Positions 9,434 to 18,220 are shown, counted from the first letter of the stretch. The stretch: 45,218 bases of DNA from Bacteroidaceae bacterium (GCA_017617805.1 JAFZVN010000026.1:1-45218), one strand, 5' to 3'. Numbers and translations: made by a program. Notes: generated by a model not told the origin, from the sequence alone.

Positions 9434-9997
9434 ATGAAAGTAGTAATTATAGATAATTATGACTCGTTCACGTACAACCTGAGTCATTTAGTGAAGGAAC
9501 TTGGCGCCGACGTGACAGTATATCGCAACGACCAGTTCCAGATGGAACAGTTAGAGGCTTTCGACAAAATCATCCTCTCGCCAGGACCAGGCATTCCATC
9601 CGAGGCAGGTCTTTTGCTCAATGTCATCAAGGCATACGCAGGCAAGAAGCCCATTTTAGGCGTTTGCTTAGGACATCAAGCGATTGGAGAAAGTTTTGGT
9701 GGGCATCTGACCAACCTCTCCGAAGTCTATCACGGTGTGGCGACTCCAGCAACCATCATCGTCAAGGACTATCTCTTTGAGGGACTGCCTGAGCGCATCG
9801 AGGTGGGACGCTACCACTCGTGGGTGGTCGATACTGAGGGACTGCCCGACTGCCTTGAGGTAACCAGCGTCAGCGATGAAGGTTTCATCATGTCCATGCG
9901 CCACAAGCAGTTCGATATCCGAGGCATTCAGTATCACCCCGAAAGTGTACTCACAAAAGAAGGTAAAACAATTATCAACAACTGGCTAAAACACTAA
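9434..9997 (+). CDS. trpG: Anthranilate synthase component II (glutamine amidotransferase)
   Basis: A 187-residue class I glutamine amidotransferase that passes ammonia to TrpE. The triad is visible: nucleophile C78 in GVCLGHQAIGE, and H168 and E170 in QYHPES. The oxyanion motif SPGPGIPSEAG lies at residues 49-59. It is not fused to TrpE or TrpD. In many bacteria the same subunit also serves PabB; no pabB is seen here, so dual use is possible but unproven. The 42-base gap before it carries an ATTGAAG-type repeat tract; the gap to trpD is 6 bases. Confidence 0.95.
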   Translation: MKVVIIDNYDSFTYNLSHLVKELGADVTVYRNDQFQMEQLEAFDKIILSPGPGIPSEAGLLLNVIKAYAGKKPILGVCLGHQAIGESFGGHLTNLSEVYHGVATPATIIVKDYLFEGLPERIEVGRYHSWVVDTEGLPDCLEVTSVSDEGFIMSMRHKQFDIRGIQYHPESVLTKEGKTIINNWLKH

Positions 9998-10003
9998 AAC
10001 AAT

Positions 10004-10999
10004 ATGAAACAGTATCTTTTACAACTGATTGATGGACAGACCCTTTCTCAGGAAGACACCCATCAGATTATGCTCAACATCGTTGAGGAGAAATATAATG
10101 TCCAGCAGATTGCCGCTCTGCTGATGGCTTTGCAGACACGTGGCGTGACCGTGGATGAACTCTTGGGATTCCGCCAGGGCCTGCTCGAGACGGGCAAGTA
10201 TATGGACTTCACGGAGTACGACACGCTCGACATCGTGGGTACGGGTGGCGATGGCAAGAACACGTTCAACATCTCCACCTGCTCAGCCTTCGTTATTGCT
10301 GGCGCAGGCTACAAAGTGACGAAGCACGGCAATGGCGGTTCTTCGTCTGTGAGTGGTGCCAGCAATGTGCTGCAAGGTCATGGCGTGAAGTTCACTGACG
10401 ATATCAGCCAGCTGAAACGTTCCCTCGACGAGGCAAACATCTGCTACTTCCACGCTCCCCTCTTCGCCTATGGCATGAAGTTCGTGGGGCCAACCCGCAA
10501 AGCACTCGGTGTGCCTACCTGCTTCAACCTGCTCGGCCCGCTCGTCAATCCTTGCCATCCGAAGAACTCCCTGCACGGCACCGCCAATCAGGCTCAGTTG
10601 CGCCTCTACACCAACCTGCACCAGCGCATCGGCGACAACTTCGGCGTCATCACCTCCTACGATGGCTATGACGAGATCTCGCTGACGAGCGGTTTCAAAA
10701 TCTGCACCAACGACTTTGAGAAGGTTCTCACGCCAGTCGATTTGGGATTGAAGTACATCAAGCAGAACGACATCTACGGTGGCGAAACGCCCGAAGAAGC
10801 TCAGAAGATTTTCGACTCCGTTTTAGAAGGCACTTCCACCGAAGCACAGAAGAACGTGGTCATCGCCAACGCAGCCTGTGGTATCAGCATCATGGACAAG
10901 AACATGTCGATGGAAGACTCTGTGGCAACGGCTCGTCAATCGCTGGAAAGCGGCAAGGCCTTGGCCACCTTCAAGAAGTTCGTCGAACTGAATTCATAA
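10004..10999 (+). CDS. trpD: Anthranilate phosphoribosyltransferase
   Basis: The 331-residue enzyme joins anthranilate to PRPP. The PRPP-binding motif is GTGGDGKNTFNIST at about residue 78-91, followed by KHGNGGSSSVSGASNVL at about 106; in most relatives this is KHGNRSVSS, so Arg is replaced by Gly here. FVGPTRKALGVPTCFNLLGPLVNP is also characteristic (key residues GP.R..L and NLLGPL). Length and position are standard for a Bacteroidetes trp operon. It is followed by a 74-base spacer holding a TTGAAA-type repeat tract before trpC. Confidence 0.96.
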   Translation: MKQYLLQLIDGQTLSQEDTHQIMLNIVEEKYNVQQIAALLMALQTRGVTVDELLGFRQGLLETGKYMDFTEYDTLDIVGTGGDGKNTFNISTCSAFVIAGAGYKVTKHGNGGSSSVSGASNVLQGHGVKFTDDISQLKRSLDEANICYFHAPLFAYGMKFVGPTRKALGVPTCFNLLGPLVNPCHPKNSLHGTANQAQLRLYTNLHQRIGDNFGVITSYDGYDEISLTSGFKICTNDFEKVLTPVDLGLKYIKQNDIYGGETPEEAQKIFDSVLEGTSTEAQKNVVIANAACGISIMDKNMSMEDSVATARQSLESGKALATFKKFVELNS

Positions 11000-11073
11000 G
11001 AAGAGTTGAAGGGTTGAAAAATTGAAAGATTGAAGAACCTTTAGCTCAACGAAGTTAATTGAAAAACAACAAA

Positions 11074-11877
11074 ATGGCAAAGGATATTTTAGAAGAGATT
11101 GTCGCTCACAAACGCATCGAAGTGGAACAGCAGAAGGTGGTCGTTCCGCCCACCATATTTTATAGCAATGTGGAGACCATGATGGCGGATGACGCCCAGC
11201 CTCACCGCTCCATGCGTGAGAGTCTGGCAGCATCCGCCTCGGGCATCATTGCGGAGTTTAAACGTAAGAGCCCCTCGAAGGGATGGATCAAGGAAGAGGG
11301 CAATCCAGAAATCATTCCCGCTTCCTACTGTGCCAACGGAGCCAGCGCCATATCCATCTTGACCGACGAAAAATATTTTGGAGGCACGATGCGCTACATC
11401 CGCATTGCTCGTCCGATGGTCACCTGCCCCATCCTGCGTAAGGACTTCATTGTGGACGAATACCAGCTCTATCAAGCCAAGGCCATTGGAGCTGATGCCG
11501 TGCTGCTCATCGCTGCCGACTTGACGAAGGACGAGTGCAAAAGCTTCGCAAAGAAAGCACATGAGCTGGGGCTTGAGACCCTGCTCGAAGTCCATTCCGA
11601 ACCAGAGTTGGAGTATGTGGGCGACAACATCGACATGGTGGGCGTGAACAACCGCAACCTCGGCACCTTTCACACCGACGTGCAGAACTCCTACCGCCTC
11701 GCCTCGCTGCTACCCAAGGATTACCTTCTGGTCAGTGAGAGCGGCATCAGCAATCCGCAGACCGTCCGTGAACTTCGCGAGGCTGGCTTCCGAGGCTTCC
11801 TGATTGGCGAGACCTTCATGAAGACGCCCGACCCAGGAGCCGCCCTCGCCGACTTCATCACCCAAGTCACCCAATAG
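11074..11877 (+). CDS. trpC: Indole-3-glycerol phosphate synthase
   Basis: A TIM-barrel enzyme of 267 residues that closes the indole ring of the trp pathway. Typical motifs are AEFKRKSPSKGWI (catalytic lysine and substrate-binding region), ILTDEKYFGG, LRKDFIVDEYQ, VNNRNLGTF and SESGISNP. The ORF can be extended to a TTG at 11059, but the ATG at 11074 is preferred: it removes only five residues (MKNNK), follows an A-rich leader, and gives the normal start MAKDILEEIVAHKR. It is separate from trpF, unlike the TrpCF fusion of enteric bacteria. Confidence 0.95.
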   Translation: MAKDILEEIVAHKRIEVEQQKVVVPPTIFYSNVETMMADDAQPHRSMRESLAASASGIIAEFKRKSPSKGWIKEEGNPEIIPASYCANGASAISILTDEKYFGGTMRYIRIARPMVTCPILRKDFIVDEYQLYQAKAIGADAVLLIAADLTKDECKSFAKKAHELGLETLLEVHSEPELEYVGDNIDMVGVNNRNLGTFHTDVQNSYRLASLLPKDYLLVSESGISNPQTVRELREAGFRGFLIGETFMKTPDPGAALADFITQVTQ

Positions 11878-11890
11878 CCCCATTAAGCCC

Positions 11891-12520
11891 ATGATTATCA
11901 AAGTATGTGGCATGCGCGACGCCGACAACATCCGCGCGATAGACGAGCTGGGATGCGTCGATTGGATGGGATTTATCTTCTATCCGCCCTCCTCACGGAA
12001 TGTGGAGCAGGTGCCCGAATATCTGCCCAAGCATTGCAAGCGGGTCGGCGTGTTCGTCAATGCCACAGTCAAGGATATCCAACAGCGTCAGAAAGAGTGC
12101 GGCCTCCATCTCATCCAACTGCATGGAAATGAATCTTCTGACTATTGCCAGGAACTCCGTTCCACGATGGACGAGGAGGTAAAGATCATCAAGATGATAC
12201 AGATTGCCTCGCCACAGGACTTGGAAAACGCATCACAGTACGAAGGTAAAGTGGATTACTTCCTCTTCGAAACCAAATGCCAAGGCTATGGCGGCAGCGG
12301 CAAGCAGTTTGACTGGGAGATCCTAAAAGCCTATAATGGCTCTACCCCTTTCCTCCTTACCGGCGGCATCGGACCCGATGACGCAGAACGCATCAGAACT
12401 CTAAACTCTCAACTCTCAACTCTAAACTTTATCGGCATCGACCTCAACTCCCGTTTCGAGACAGCCCCTGCCCTCAAGAACGTGCAACGCATCAAGGCGT
12501 TTGTCCAAACCATCAAATGA
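11891..12520 (+). CDS. trpF: Phosphoribosylanthranilate isomerase with repeat-derived loop
   Basis: A 209-residue TIM-barrel isomerase. The general-base cysteine is C6 in IIKVCGM, and the acid is the Asp of GIDLNSRFE at about residue 183. LLTGGIGPDDAERI is the phosphate-binding loop. Between that loop and the last beta strand the sequence reads RTLNSQLSTLNF (about residues 168-179), encoded by four tandem 7-bp units AACTCTA/AACTCTC (12397-12424). The period is seven, so the repeat runs through all three codon phases and still leaves the frame open. Relatives usually have a short, unrelated stretch here. The catalytic residues remain, so the enzyme is probably active. Confidence 0.93.
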   Translation: MIIKVCGMRDADNIRAIDELGCVDWMGFIFYPPSSRNVEQVPEYLPKHCKRVGVFVNATVKDIQQRQKECGLHLIQLHGNESSDYCQELRSTMDEEVKIIKMIQIASPQDLENASQYEGKVDYFLFETKCQGYGGSGKQFDWEILKAYNGSTPFLLTGGIGPDDAERIRTLNSQLSTLNFIGIDLNSRFETAPALKNVQRIKAFVQTIK

Positions 12521-12559
12521 AACAATAAATTGTAAAATGTTAAATTGAAAATAATCATC

Positions 12560-13336
12560 ATGAACAGAATCGACCAACTATTCGCCACCAAACGCGAGAA
12601 AATCCTCTCGCTCTACTTCTGTGCAGGGCACCCTACCCTGGAAGGCACAGCCGACACCATCCGTCAGCTCCAAGAGAACGGCGTGGACATGATTGAAGTG
12701 GGCATCCCCTTCTCCGACCCCATGGCCGACGGTCCCGTCATTCAAGACGCAGCCACCAAAGCCCTTCGCAACGGAATGACCCTCAAGAAGCTCTTCTCAC
12801 AGCTCGAAGGCATCCGCAACCAGGGAGTCACCATGCCCCTCATCCTTATGGGCTACCTCAACCCCATCATGCAGTTCGGCTTCGAGGCCTTCTGCCAGCG
12901 ATGTGTCGAAGTGGGCATCGACGGAGTCATCATCCCCGACCTCCCCTTCAAGGACTATCTGGAGGAATACAAGCCCATCGCCAAGAAGTACGACGTCCAC
13001 ATCATCATGCTCATCACCCCCGAGACCAGCGAGGAACGCATCCGTTTCATCGACGACAACACCGACGGCTTCATTTACATGGTTTCCTCCGCAGCCACCA
13101 CAGGAGCGCAGCGTGAATTCGACGAGCAGAAGCAGGCATACTTCTCCCGCATCAAGGCCATGAACCTCAAGCACCCCTGCATGGTCGGCTTTGGAATCAG
13201 CAACCAGCAGACCCTCAACGCCGCCCAGCAGAACGCAGCCGGAGCCATTATCGGTTCCAAATTCGTCAAGCTCTACGAAGAGACGCAAGACGCAAGCAAA
13301 GCCGTCAACGCACTCAAAGAAGCTCTGGCGAAATAA
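12560..13336 (+). CDS. trpA: Tryptophan synthase alpha chain
   Basis: The 258-residue alpha subunit cleaves indole-3-glycerol phosphate and channels indole to TrpB. Catalytic residues fall in IEVGIPFSDPMADGP (Glu and Asp), the substrate loop in GYLNPIMQFG, and the phosphate-binding residues in GFGISN. The frame is open to a TTG at 12545, but ATG at 12560 gives MNRIDQLFATKREK, the expected start. It is last in the operon, 39 bases after trpF. No convincing terminator follows; the next 146 bases lead to the amidase promoter. Confidence 0.95.
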   Translation: MNRIDQLFATKREKILSLYFCAGHPTLEGTADTIRQLQENGVDMIEVGIPFSDPMADGPVIQDAATKALRNGMTLKKLFSQLEGIRNQGVTMPLILMGYLNPIMQFGFEAFCQRCVEVGIDGVIIPDLPFKDYLEEYKPIAKKYDVHIIMLITPETSEERIRFIDDNTDGFIYMVSSAATTGAQREFDEQKQAYFSRIKAMNLKHPCMVGFGISNQQTLNAAQQNAAGAIIGSKFVKLYEETQDASKAVNALKEALAK

Positions 13337-13456
13337 ACCTTCCTTTTTGTTGGCAATCCTATGATTTTGGACCTATTACTTTGGCACGAGCGTGTTAAAA
13401 CCTGATTTTTTGACATTTTTTGTGTGGAAATGTAATGAGGTTAGCGGCAAAATGTG

Positions 13457-13464
13457 TATCTTTG
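13457..13464 (+). promoter_or_regulatory. Promoter -7 box before the amidase gene
   Basis: TATCTTTG matches TAnnTTTG exactly and lies 18 bases before the start codon, so the leader would be very short (about 12 bases). A weaker TTACTTTG occurs at 13376-13383. Confidence 0.7.
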
Positions 13465-13482
13465 CAACGATTTTAAATTGAT

Positions 13483-14595
13483 ATGAGAAGGCTCCTGCAC
13501 ATTATTATATTTATAGGATTGTTCCTTGCCGTTCTCCCTGCCTCGGCTCTGGCTGATGGGGGAACGTTTACCGTTGTGCTCGATGCTGGACATGGAGGGA
13601 AAGACCCTGGCACGATTGGCTCAGCATCCTCTAATCGCGAGAAGGACATCGCCTATAACATCACGATGGAGATCGGACGCCTTCTGAAGAAGAACCACGC
13701 GGAAATCAAGGTGGTCTATACCCGTTCGACGGATGTGTTCATCGAATTGGGAAGACGTGCTGAGATTGCGAACAAGGCGAAGGCTGATTTGTTCGTTTCC
13801 ATCCACGTGAATGCCCTGCCGAAGGATGCGGGTCATTATGCCTACGGAGTGCAGTCGTACACGTTGAGCCTCAAGTCGGTGGGCACGAATCTGGCTGTTG
13901 AGAAGCGGGAGAACTCTGTCATCGCGCTGGAGGGTGAGGCTGCCAAGAAATACAACTACAACGCCTCTGCTGAGAGCGACATCATGTATGAGCTGATGCA
14001 GGATCATGACATGAAGGAGAGTGTAGTCTTTGCCAAGATGGCGCAAAATGAGATGGTGCATACGGGTGGACGCAAGGACATGGGGGTACGCCAAGCCAAC
14101 CTTGCCGTGCTCCGCTTGACGTACATGCCCAGCGTGCTGCTTGAGGTGGGTTTCATTTCCACACCTGCCGAGGAGAAGTTCCTGATGACGAAAGACGGAC
14201 AGAACCTGATGGCCAAGAGCATCTACAATGCCATCGCGAAATACGCTTCGCAGCATACAGGCAAGCAAGCCCGACTGGAACAGCCCAGCGCCACGCCTGA
14301 CTCCTCTGCATCGACAGAGGCAACGGAGGTGAAGCAGGAAAGTGTTCCTGCAAGTGCTGCAACCGCCCAGGCGTTGGCTCCCAAAACGGTGTATAAGGTG
14401 CAGGTTCTGGCTGGCAGCGCCAAGCTGAAGAGCAATGACAAGCAGTTCAAGGGGCTGAAGTGTGAGATGCACCAAAAAGACGGCCGCTATACCTACACCT
14501 ATGGTTCTGCCACCACGATGGAGGAGGCGAAGAAGCTGCGCCAATCCATCTTAAATAAGTTTCCACAGGCATTTATCGTTACATTTACTGAATAA
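13483..14595 (+). CDS. N-acetylmuramoyl-L-alanine amidase (Amidase_3) with SPOR-like tail
   Basis: A 370-residue exported zinc amidase that cuts the bond between peptide stem and glycan in peptidoglycan, as AmiA/B/C enzymes do at cell separation. It has a signal peptide ending near ASALAD (about residue 24). The zinc ligands are the His of DAGHGGKDPG (about 36), the Glu of NREKD (about 53) and the His of SIHVNA (about 107). The catalytic Glu is probably that of LLEVGFISTPAEE. After a Ser/Thr/Ala/Glu-rich linker (about 260-300) the last 70 residues (TVYKVQVLAGSAKLK onward) look like a SPOR-type peptidoglycan-binding domain. It lies 13 bases upstream of the MCE protein gene, so both are likely one envelope operon. 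Confidence 0.93.
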   Translation: MRRLLHIIIFIGLFLAVLPASALADGGTFTVVLDAGHGGKDPGTIGSASSNREKDIAYNITMEIGRLLKKNHAEIKVVYTRSTDVFIELGRRAEIANKAKADLFVSIHVNALPKDAGHYAYGVQSYTLSLKSVGTNLAVEKRENSVIALEGEAAKKYNYNASAESDIMYELMQDHDMKESVVFAKMAQNEMVHTGGRKDMGVRQANLAVLRLTYMPSVLLEVGFISTPAEEKFLMTKDGQNLMAKSIYNAIAKYASQHTGKQARLEQPSATPDSSASTEATEVKQESVPASAATAQALAPKTVYKVQVLAGSAKLKSNDKQFKGLKCEMHQKDGRYTYTYGSATTMEEAKKLRQSILNKFPQAFIVTFTE

Positions 14596-14608
14596 ACCAC
14601 CAAGCAAT

Positions 14609-15514
14609 ATGAAAATCAGCAAAGAAATAAAGATTGCAGGAGTCGCCATCCTGTCTGCCATCATCGTCTATGTGGGCATCATCTTCCTGAAAGGCCTGAA
14701 GCTCTTCAACGATGAGCTCTCCTATTTTGTGGAAATCGCCGATGTGCAGGGCATGCCCACGGCTTCTGATGTGCGTGCCAACGGTCTGAAAGTGGGCACC
14801 GTGAAGGCCATCACCTTCAACCCCGATCGCCAGAACCTGACCGTGGAAATCACCGTCAATCCGAATTTCAAGATTCCACAGGGCACCACCGTCTATATGA
14901 CGAAGGAAATGCTGGGTAGCGCAATGATGAACTTGAAGCTGGGACCCGACCCTGCTGCCATCCTTCAACCAGGCGACACCATCAAGGGCAATCCCATGAC
15001 CGACCTCATGACAGCCGCTGGCGCGATGCTGCCACAGGTGGAGGCGCTGTTACCCAAGGTGGATTCCATCCTAACGGCACTCAACATACGTGCCAATGAC
15101 CCTGCCATCACCACGTCGATGCATAACATGGCCATCATTTCTGAAGACCTGAAGCTGACCACGCGACAAATCAATGCGCTGTTGGGGAAGGACGTGCCTC
15201 AGCTGATGGCAAAGACCAACACCATCTGTGACAATCTGGAGACCACGACCAACAATCTGAATCAAATCGACATGTTGGGCATGGCACAGAAGGCAGATGC
15301 AACCTTGAGCAATGTGCAAGACATGACTTTCCGCATCAACACCGCCATGACCAGCAAGGACAATTCGCTGGGCATGCTGATGAGCGACAATGCCATCGCC
15401 CTGCATCTGGACTCCACGATGATGAACTCCTCCAGACTGCTGGAAGACCTACGAATGCACCCCAAGAGGTATGTCCATTTCTCTCTCTTCGGCAAGAAAG
15501 ACAAATTGAAGTAG
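14609..15514 (+). CDS. MCE/MlaD family lipid-transport protein
   Basis: The 301-residue protein has one N-terminal membrane helix (IKIAGVAILSAIIVYVGIIF) and then an MCE domain (about residues 38-115) with the usual V.G...G.KVG.V.... pattern: VQGMPTASDVRANGLKVG. MlaD-type proteins form periplasmic hexamers that carry phospholipids between the membranes, together with an ABC ATPase and permease. Neither partner is encoded here. The C-terminal half (115-300) is helical, as in other Bacteroidetes members. It follows the amidase gene by 13 bases. Confidence 0.9.
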   Translation: MKISKEIKIAGVAILSAIIVYVGIIFLKGLKLFNDELSYFVEIADVQGMPTASDVRANGLKVGTVKAITFNPDRQNLTVEITVNPNFKIPQGTTVYMTKEMLGSAMMNLKLGPDPAAILQPGDTIKGNPMTDLMTAAGAMLPQVEALLPKVDSILTALNIRANDPAITTSMHNMAIISEDLKLTTRQINALLGKDVPQLMAKTNTICDNLETTTNNLNQIDMLGMAQKADATLSNVQDMTFRINTAMTSKDNSLGMLMSDNAIALHLDSTMMNSSRLLEDLRMHPKRYVHFSLFGKKDKLK

Positions 15515-15807
15515 TGCTTCAAAAAAAGACAAGCAGAGGACCTTATTTGAAATTTGTATAAAAAAGAAAAAATCTTGTGGCGAGGTTCACTTGAAGCATA
15601 GAAAGCCTATATAAAACAAGCAATTAAGCCCTCATGAGAGAGAGAAAAGGGTAATTGTTTCACATGTGGAACATTATTGCAAGTGTCTCATAATCAAAAT
15701 AAAAGAGAAAATCAATACAAAACAATACCCTCAAGAACTTACTAAACGTAAATGGTTGAAATGAAGCAATTTTGGGAGGCAGCATGAAAACGGCGAAAAA
15801 AATAAAT
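15515..15807. other. Intergenic region upstream of dnaA
   Basis: An A/T-rich spacer with no convincing gene or repeat. It holds one near-perfect palindrome (TGTTTCACATGTGGAACA, 15656-15673). I find no cluster of DnaA boxes (TTATCCACA or close forms), so I do not call an origin. Confidence 0.5.
15656..15673. promoter_or_regulatory. parS-like palindrome upstream of dnaA
   Basis: The 18-bp TGTTTCACATGTGGAACA is symmetric except for one pair. It resembles the ParB site parS (TGTTTCACGTGAAACA) but has two extra central bases and one altered arm position, so it may instead be an operator. It lies about 150 bp upstream of the dnaA promoter. Confidence 0.4.
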
Positions 15808-15838
15808 TTTGTCAATTCAAAAAAAATGTCGAACTTTG
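15808..15838 (+). promoter_or_regulatory. Promoter of dnaA
   Basis: TTTG at 15808-15811 and GAACTTTG at 15831-15838 (seven of eight matches to TAnnTTTG) are 19 bases apart. The start point would be near 15844, giving a leader of about 48 bases. This leader includes a 15-codon ORF (15859-15906) that overlaps the dnaA start out of frame. Confidence 0.6.
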
Positions 15839-15892
15839 CAGTCGTTAAGAATTACTTCATGAAACTCACCAACGAGAATCATCAAAACAAAA

Positions 15893-17314
15893 ATGGTAGA
15901 AACTGAACAAAATCCAAAACTCTTGTGGGAGAAATGTCTGCGGATATTCCAAGACAACGTCTCCCCAGAGCAATTCCAGGCCTCGTTTGCCTTCGTCGAG
16001 CTGAACAAGTTCGAGAATGGTAAGCTGGTTTTGGATGTACCCAGTGATTTTGTGAAGAACTACCTGGAAGAGAACTTCCTTCCATTGATGGGCGCCACTT
16101 TCAGACGCGTGTTTGGCGAAAACAGCATCCGCGCATTATATTATAATGTAAAGGTGGTGAAAAGCAAGCGTGGTGGCGAAGTGAAGGAAAAGACAGAAAT
16201 TCCTCAGCCTGTAACCAATGGACCTGCTCGCCCAGATGCAAGAAAGTCGCCCGATGTGGTGACGGCTCCACAGGTGCAGGATCTCGATTCGCAGCTGAAT
16301 CCCCATTACCGTTTTGAGAACTATATCGAGGGTGAGAGCAACCGTTTGGCACGCTCTGTGGGTGAATCCATAGCCGCCAACCCAGCCAAGACCTTCAACC
16401 CGTTGTTTGTCTTTGGGCCTTCTGGCTGTGGCAAAACCCACTTGATCAATGCCATTGGCCATCGTGCCAAGGAACTGCATCCAGAGAAACGTGTGCTCTA
16501 TCTGTCAGCCCACTTGTTCTCCGTGCAATACGCAGATGCTGTGCTCCAGAACAAAGCGAACGAATTCATCCAGTTCTATCAGAGCATCGACATCTTGATT
16601 CTTGATGACGTGCAGGAATTCACGGGCAAGACAGGAACCCAAAACACGTTCTTCCACATCTTCAACCATCTGCAGATGAACGGCAAGCAGATCATCCTGT
16701 CGGCTGACCGTCCTCCCATTGCCATTCAGGGCTTGGAAGACCGCTTGCTCACCCGTTTCAAGTGGGGCATGGTGGCAGAGATTGAGAAGCCTACACAAAA
16801 CCTGCGCTTCGACATCCTCACAGCCAAGGTGGAACAGGAAGGCCTGAACATTTCTACCTCTGTATTGAAATATCTCTCGGAGCACATCGACGAGAGCGTG
16901 CGTGACCTTGAAGGCATCATCAACTCGCTCATGGCTTACTCCGTTGTCTATAACTGCAACATCAACATGGGACTGGTGCAGAAGGTCATCCCTCGCTTTG
17001 TGGAGAAGGAGACCCGTCCTATCACCATCGACGATGTGAAACAATGTGTGTGTGACCACTTCGAATTGAATGTCAATAAATTGGATTCACGTGCACGCAC
17101 ACAGAATGTGGTATATGCTCGCCAAATCACCATGTATCTGGCCAGTACGCTGACCGATAAATCGCTGGTGCAGATTGGTCTCAGCATCGGCAACCGCAAC
17201 CACGCTACCGTAATTCACGCCATCAAACTCATCAAGGATGCGATTGGGGTGGACGAACAACTTCGTCAGGACGTGGAAGCGATTGAGGGCACGTTGCGCC
17301 GCTCGCGGATGTAG
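15893..17314 (+). CDS. dnaA: Chromosomal replication initiator DnaA
   Basis: The 473-residue initiator has the usual four parts: an N-terminal interaction domain (1-85), a variable linker (about 90-135), an AAA+ domain with Walker A GPSGCGKTH (about 177) and Walker B ILILDDVQE (about 235), and a C-terminal DNA-binding helix-turn-helix. The DnaA signature near the C terminus reads IGNRNHATVIHA, close to the usual GGRDHTTVLHA. It binds DnaA boxes and opens the origin in its ATP form. It is transcribed alone: no dnaN or recF follows, which is common in Bacteroidetes, where the classic dnaA-dnaN cluster is broken up. A hairpin terminator follows. Confidence 0.97.
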   Translation: MVETEQNPKLLWEKCLRIFQDNVSPEQFQASFAFVELNKFENGKLVLDVPSDFVKNYLEENFLPLMGATFRRVFGENSIRALYYNVKVVKSKRGGEVKEKTEIPQPVTNGPARPDARKSPDVVTAPQVQDLDSQLNPHYRFENYIEGESNRLARSVGESIAANPAKTFNPLFVFGPSGCGKTHLINAIGHRAKELHPEKRVLYLSAHLFSVQYADAVLQNKANEFIQFYQSIDILILDDVQEFTGKTGTQNTFFHIFNHLQMNGKQIILSADRPPIAIQGLEDRLLTRFKWGMVAEIEKPTQNLRFDILTAKVEQEGLNISTSVLKYLSEHIDESVRDLEGIINSLMAYSVVYNCNINMGLVQKVIPRFVEKETRPITIDDVKQCVCDHFELNVNKLDSRARTQNVVYARQITMYLASTLTDKSLVQIGLSIGNRNHATVIHAIKLIKDAIGVDEQLRQDVEAIEGTLRRSRM

Positions 17315-17392
17315 CAGTTTTCATTCGCCATTGTTTGAAACAACAATACCAGACTAATCCTACTGTTTTTTTACTTTTTACCTTATGAAGTG

Positions 17393-17431
17393 AGAAGAGA
17401 GGACTCGTTGAGAGCCCTCTCCTCTGCTTTT
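17393..17431 (+). terminator. Terminator after dnaA
   Basis: A hairpin pairs 17393-17406 with 17412-17425 through 12 pairs and two mismatches (core GAGAGG/CCTCTC and CTC/GAG, loop GTTGA), followed by GCTTTTA. It separates dnaA from the convergent nitroreductase gene. Confidence 0.7.
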
Positions 17432-17447
17432 ATAGGGTCTGTCCTCC

Positions 17448-18185
17448 TTACAGAAAACCCTGCTTCTTCAAGACCTCCAAGAGTCCCTGGGATATAGCTT
17501 CATTGTCCTTGCGGGTGTAGCGGCAATCGGTGAACACCTGTGCCAGATTCTCTTTCTTGTTGATTTTCACGAACTTTTGGTTTTCCTCCAACTGCTCCTT
17601 GAAGTAGTAGATGATATCGAGCTGGTTGGGGGTATAGTCGTGATAGGTCTCCTCGTGGATGTAAGCCAAGTGTGGCAAGCGATCGGGCTGTTCAGGCTGT
17701 TCGTCAGGCACACCCACCGTGATGGTGGCAATGGGGAACGTGAGCTTGGGGAGGTTGAGCACATCGATGATGCCCTGTGGATTGTAAATGGTGGTACCTA
17801 AATAGCAAGTACCATAGCCAGCCGCCTCAGCCAACGTGCAGAAGGCCTGCACATAGAGCAGGGTGTCGCTCGCGGCATTGAGGAACGACAGCAGATTGTC
17901 GTAGCCCGCATCCGCATTGCGCAGTTCACACCATTTCGTGAAACGGTTGAAGTCGGCACAGAAAGTGAGCACCACAGGTGCACCCTTCACCATCGGCTGA
18001 CCAAAGTGCAAGGGTGAGAGTTTTTCCTTCATTTCTTCCGAACGCGTCACCACCACACTATAGAGTTGCATATTGCCCATCGTGGCAGCTCTCGATGCCT
18101 GAAAAAGCAGCGATTCAATCTTCTCGGCAGGGATGTCTTCCTGTTTGTACTTGCGGATGGTACGTCTGTTGACAAATGATTCCAT
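17448..18185 (-). CDS. NfsA-like NAD(P)H-dependent nitroreductase / flavin reductase
   Basis: A 245-residue FMN protein of the nitroreductase superfamily. The N terminus SFVNRRTIRKYKQEDIP carries the R-R-x-R-x-Y motif that binds FMN phosphate. GYGTCYLGTTIYNP at about residue 122-135 is the second characteristic segment, and ATITVGVPDEQPEQPDRLP is typical of the NfsA/FRP branch. Such enzymes reduce nitro compounds, quinones or flavins; the substrate cannot be read from sequence. It is a single-gene unit divergent from the following gene, with its own promoter. Confidence 0.88.
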   Translation of the reverse strand: MESFVNRRTIRKYKQEDIPAEKIESLLFQASRAATMGNMQLYSVVVTRSEEMKEKLSPLHFGQPMVKGAPVVLTFCADFNRFTKWCELRNADAGYDNLLSFLNAASDTLLYVQAFCTLAEAAGYGTCYLGTTIYNPQGIIDVLNLPKLTFPIATITVGVPDEQPEQPDRLPHLAYIHEETYHDYTPNQLDIIYYFKEQLEENQKFVKINKKENLAQVFTDCRYTRKDNEAISQGLLEVLKKQGFL

Positions 18186-18220
18186 AAGCTTTTAGAATTT
18201 GACAATTTGTAATTTATTTG

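Noticed and set aside
15656-15673. True parS site
   Set aside because: Two extra central bases and an arm mismatch compared with the 16-bp parS consensus; kept only as parS-like.
15515-15892. Replication origin next to dnaA
   Set aside because: No cluster of DnaA boxes or AT-rich 13-mer array; one palindrome alone is not enough.
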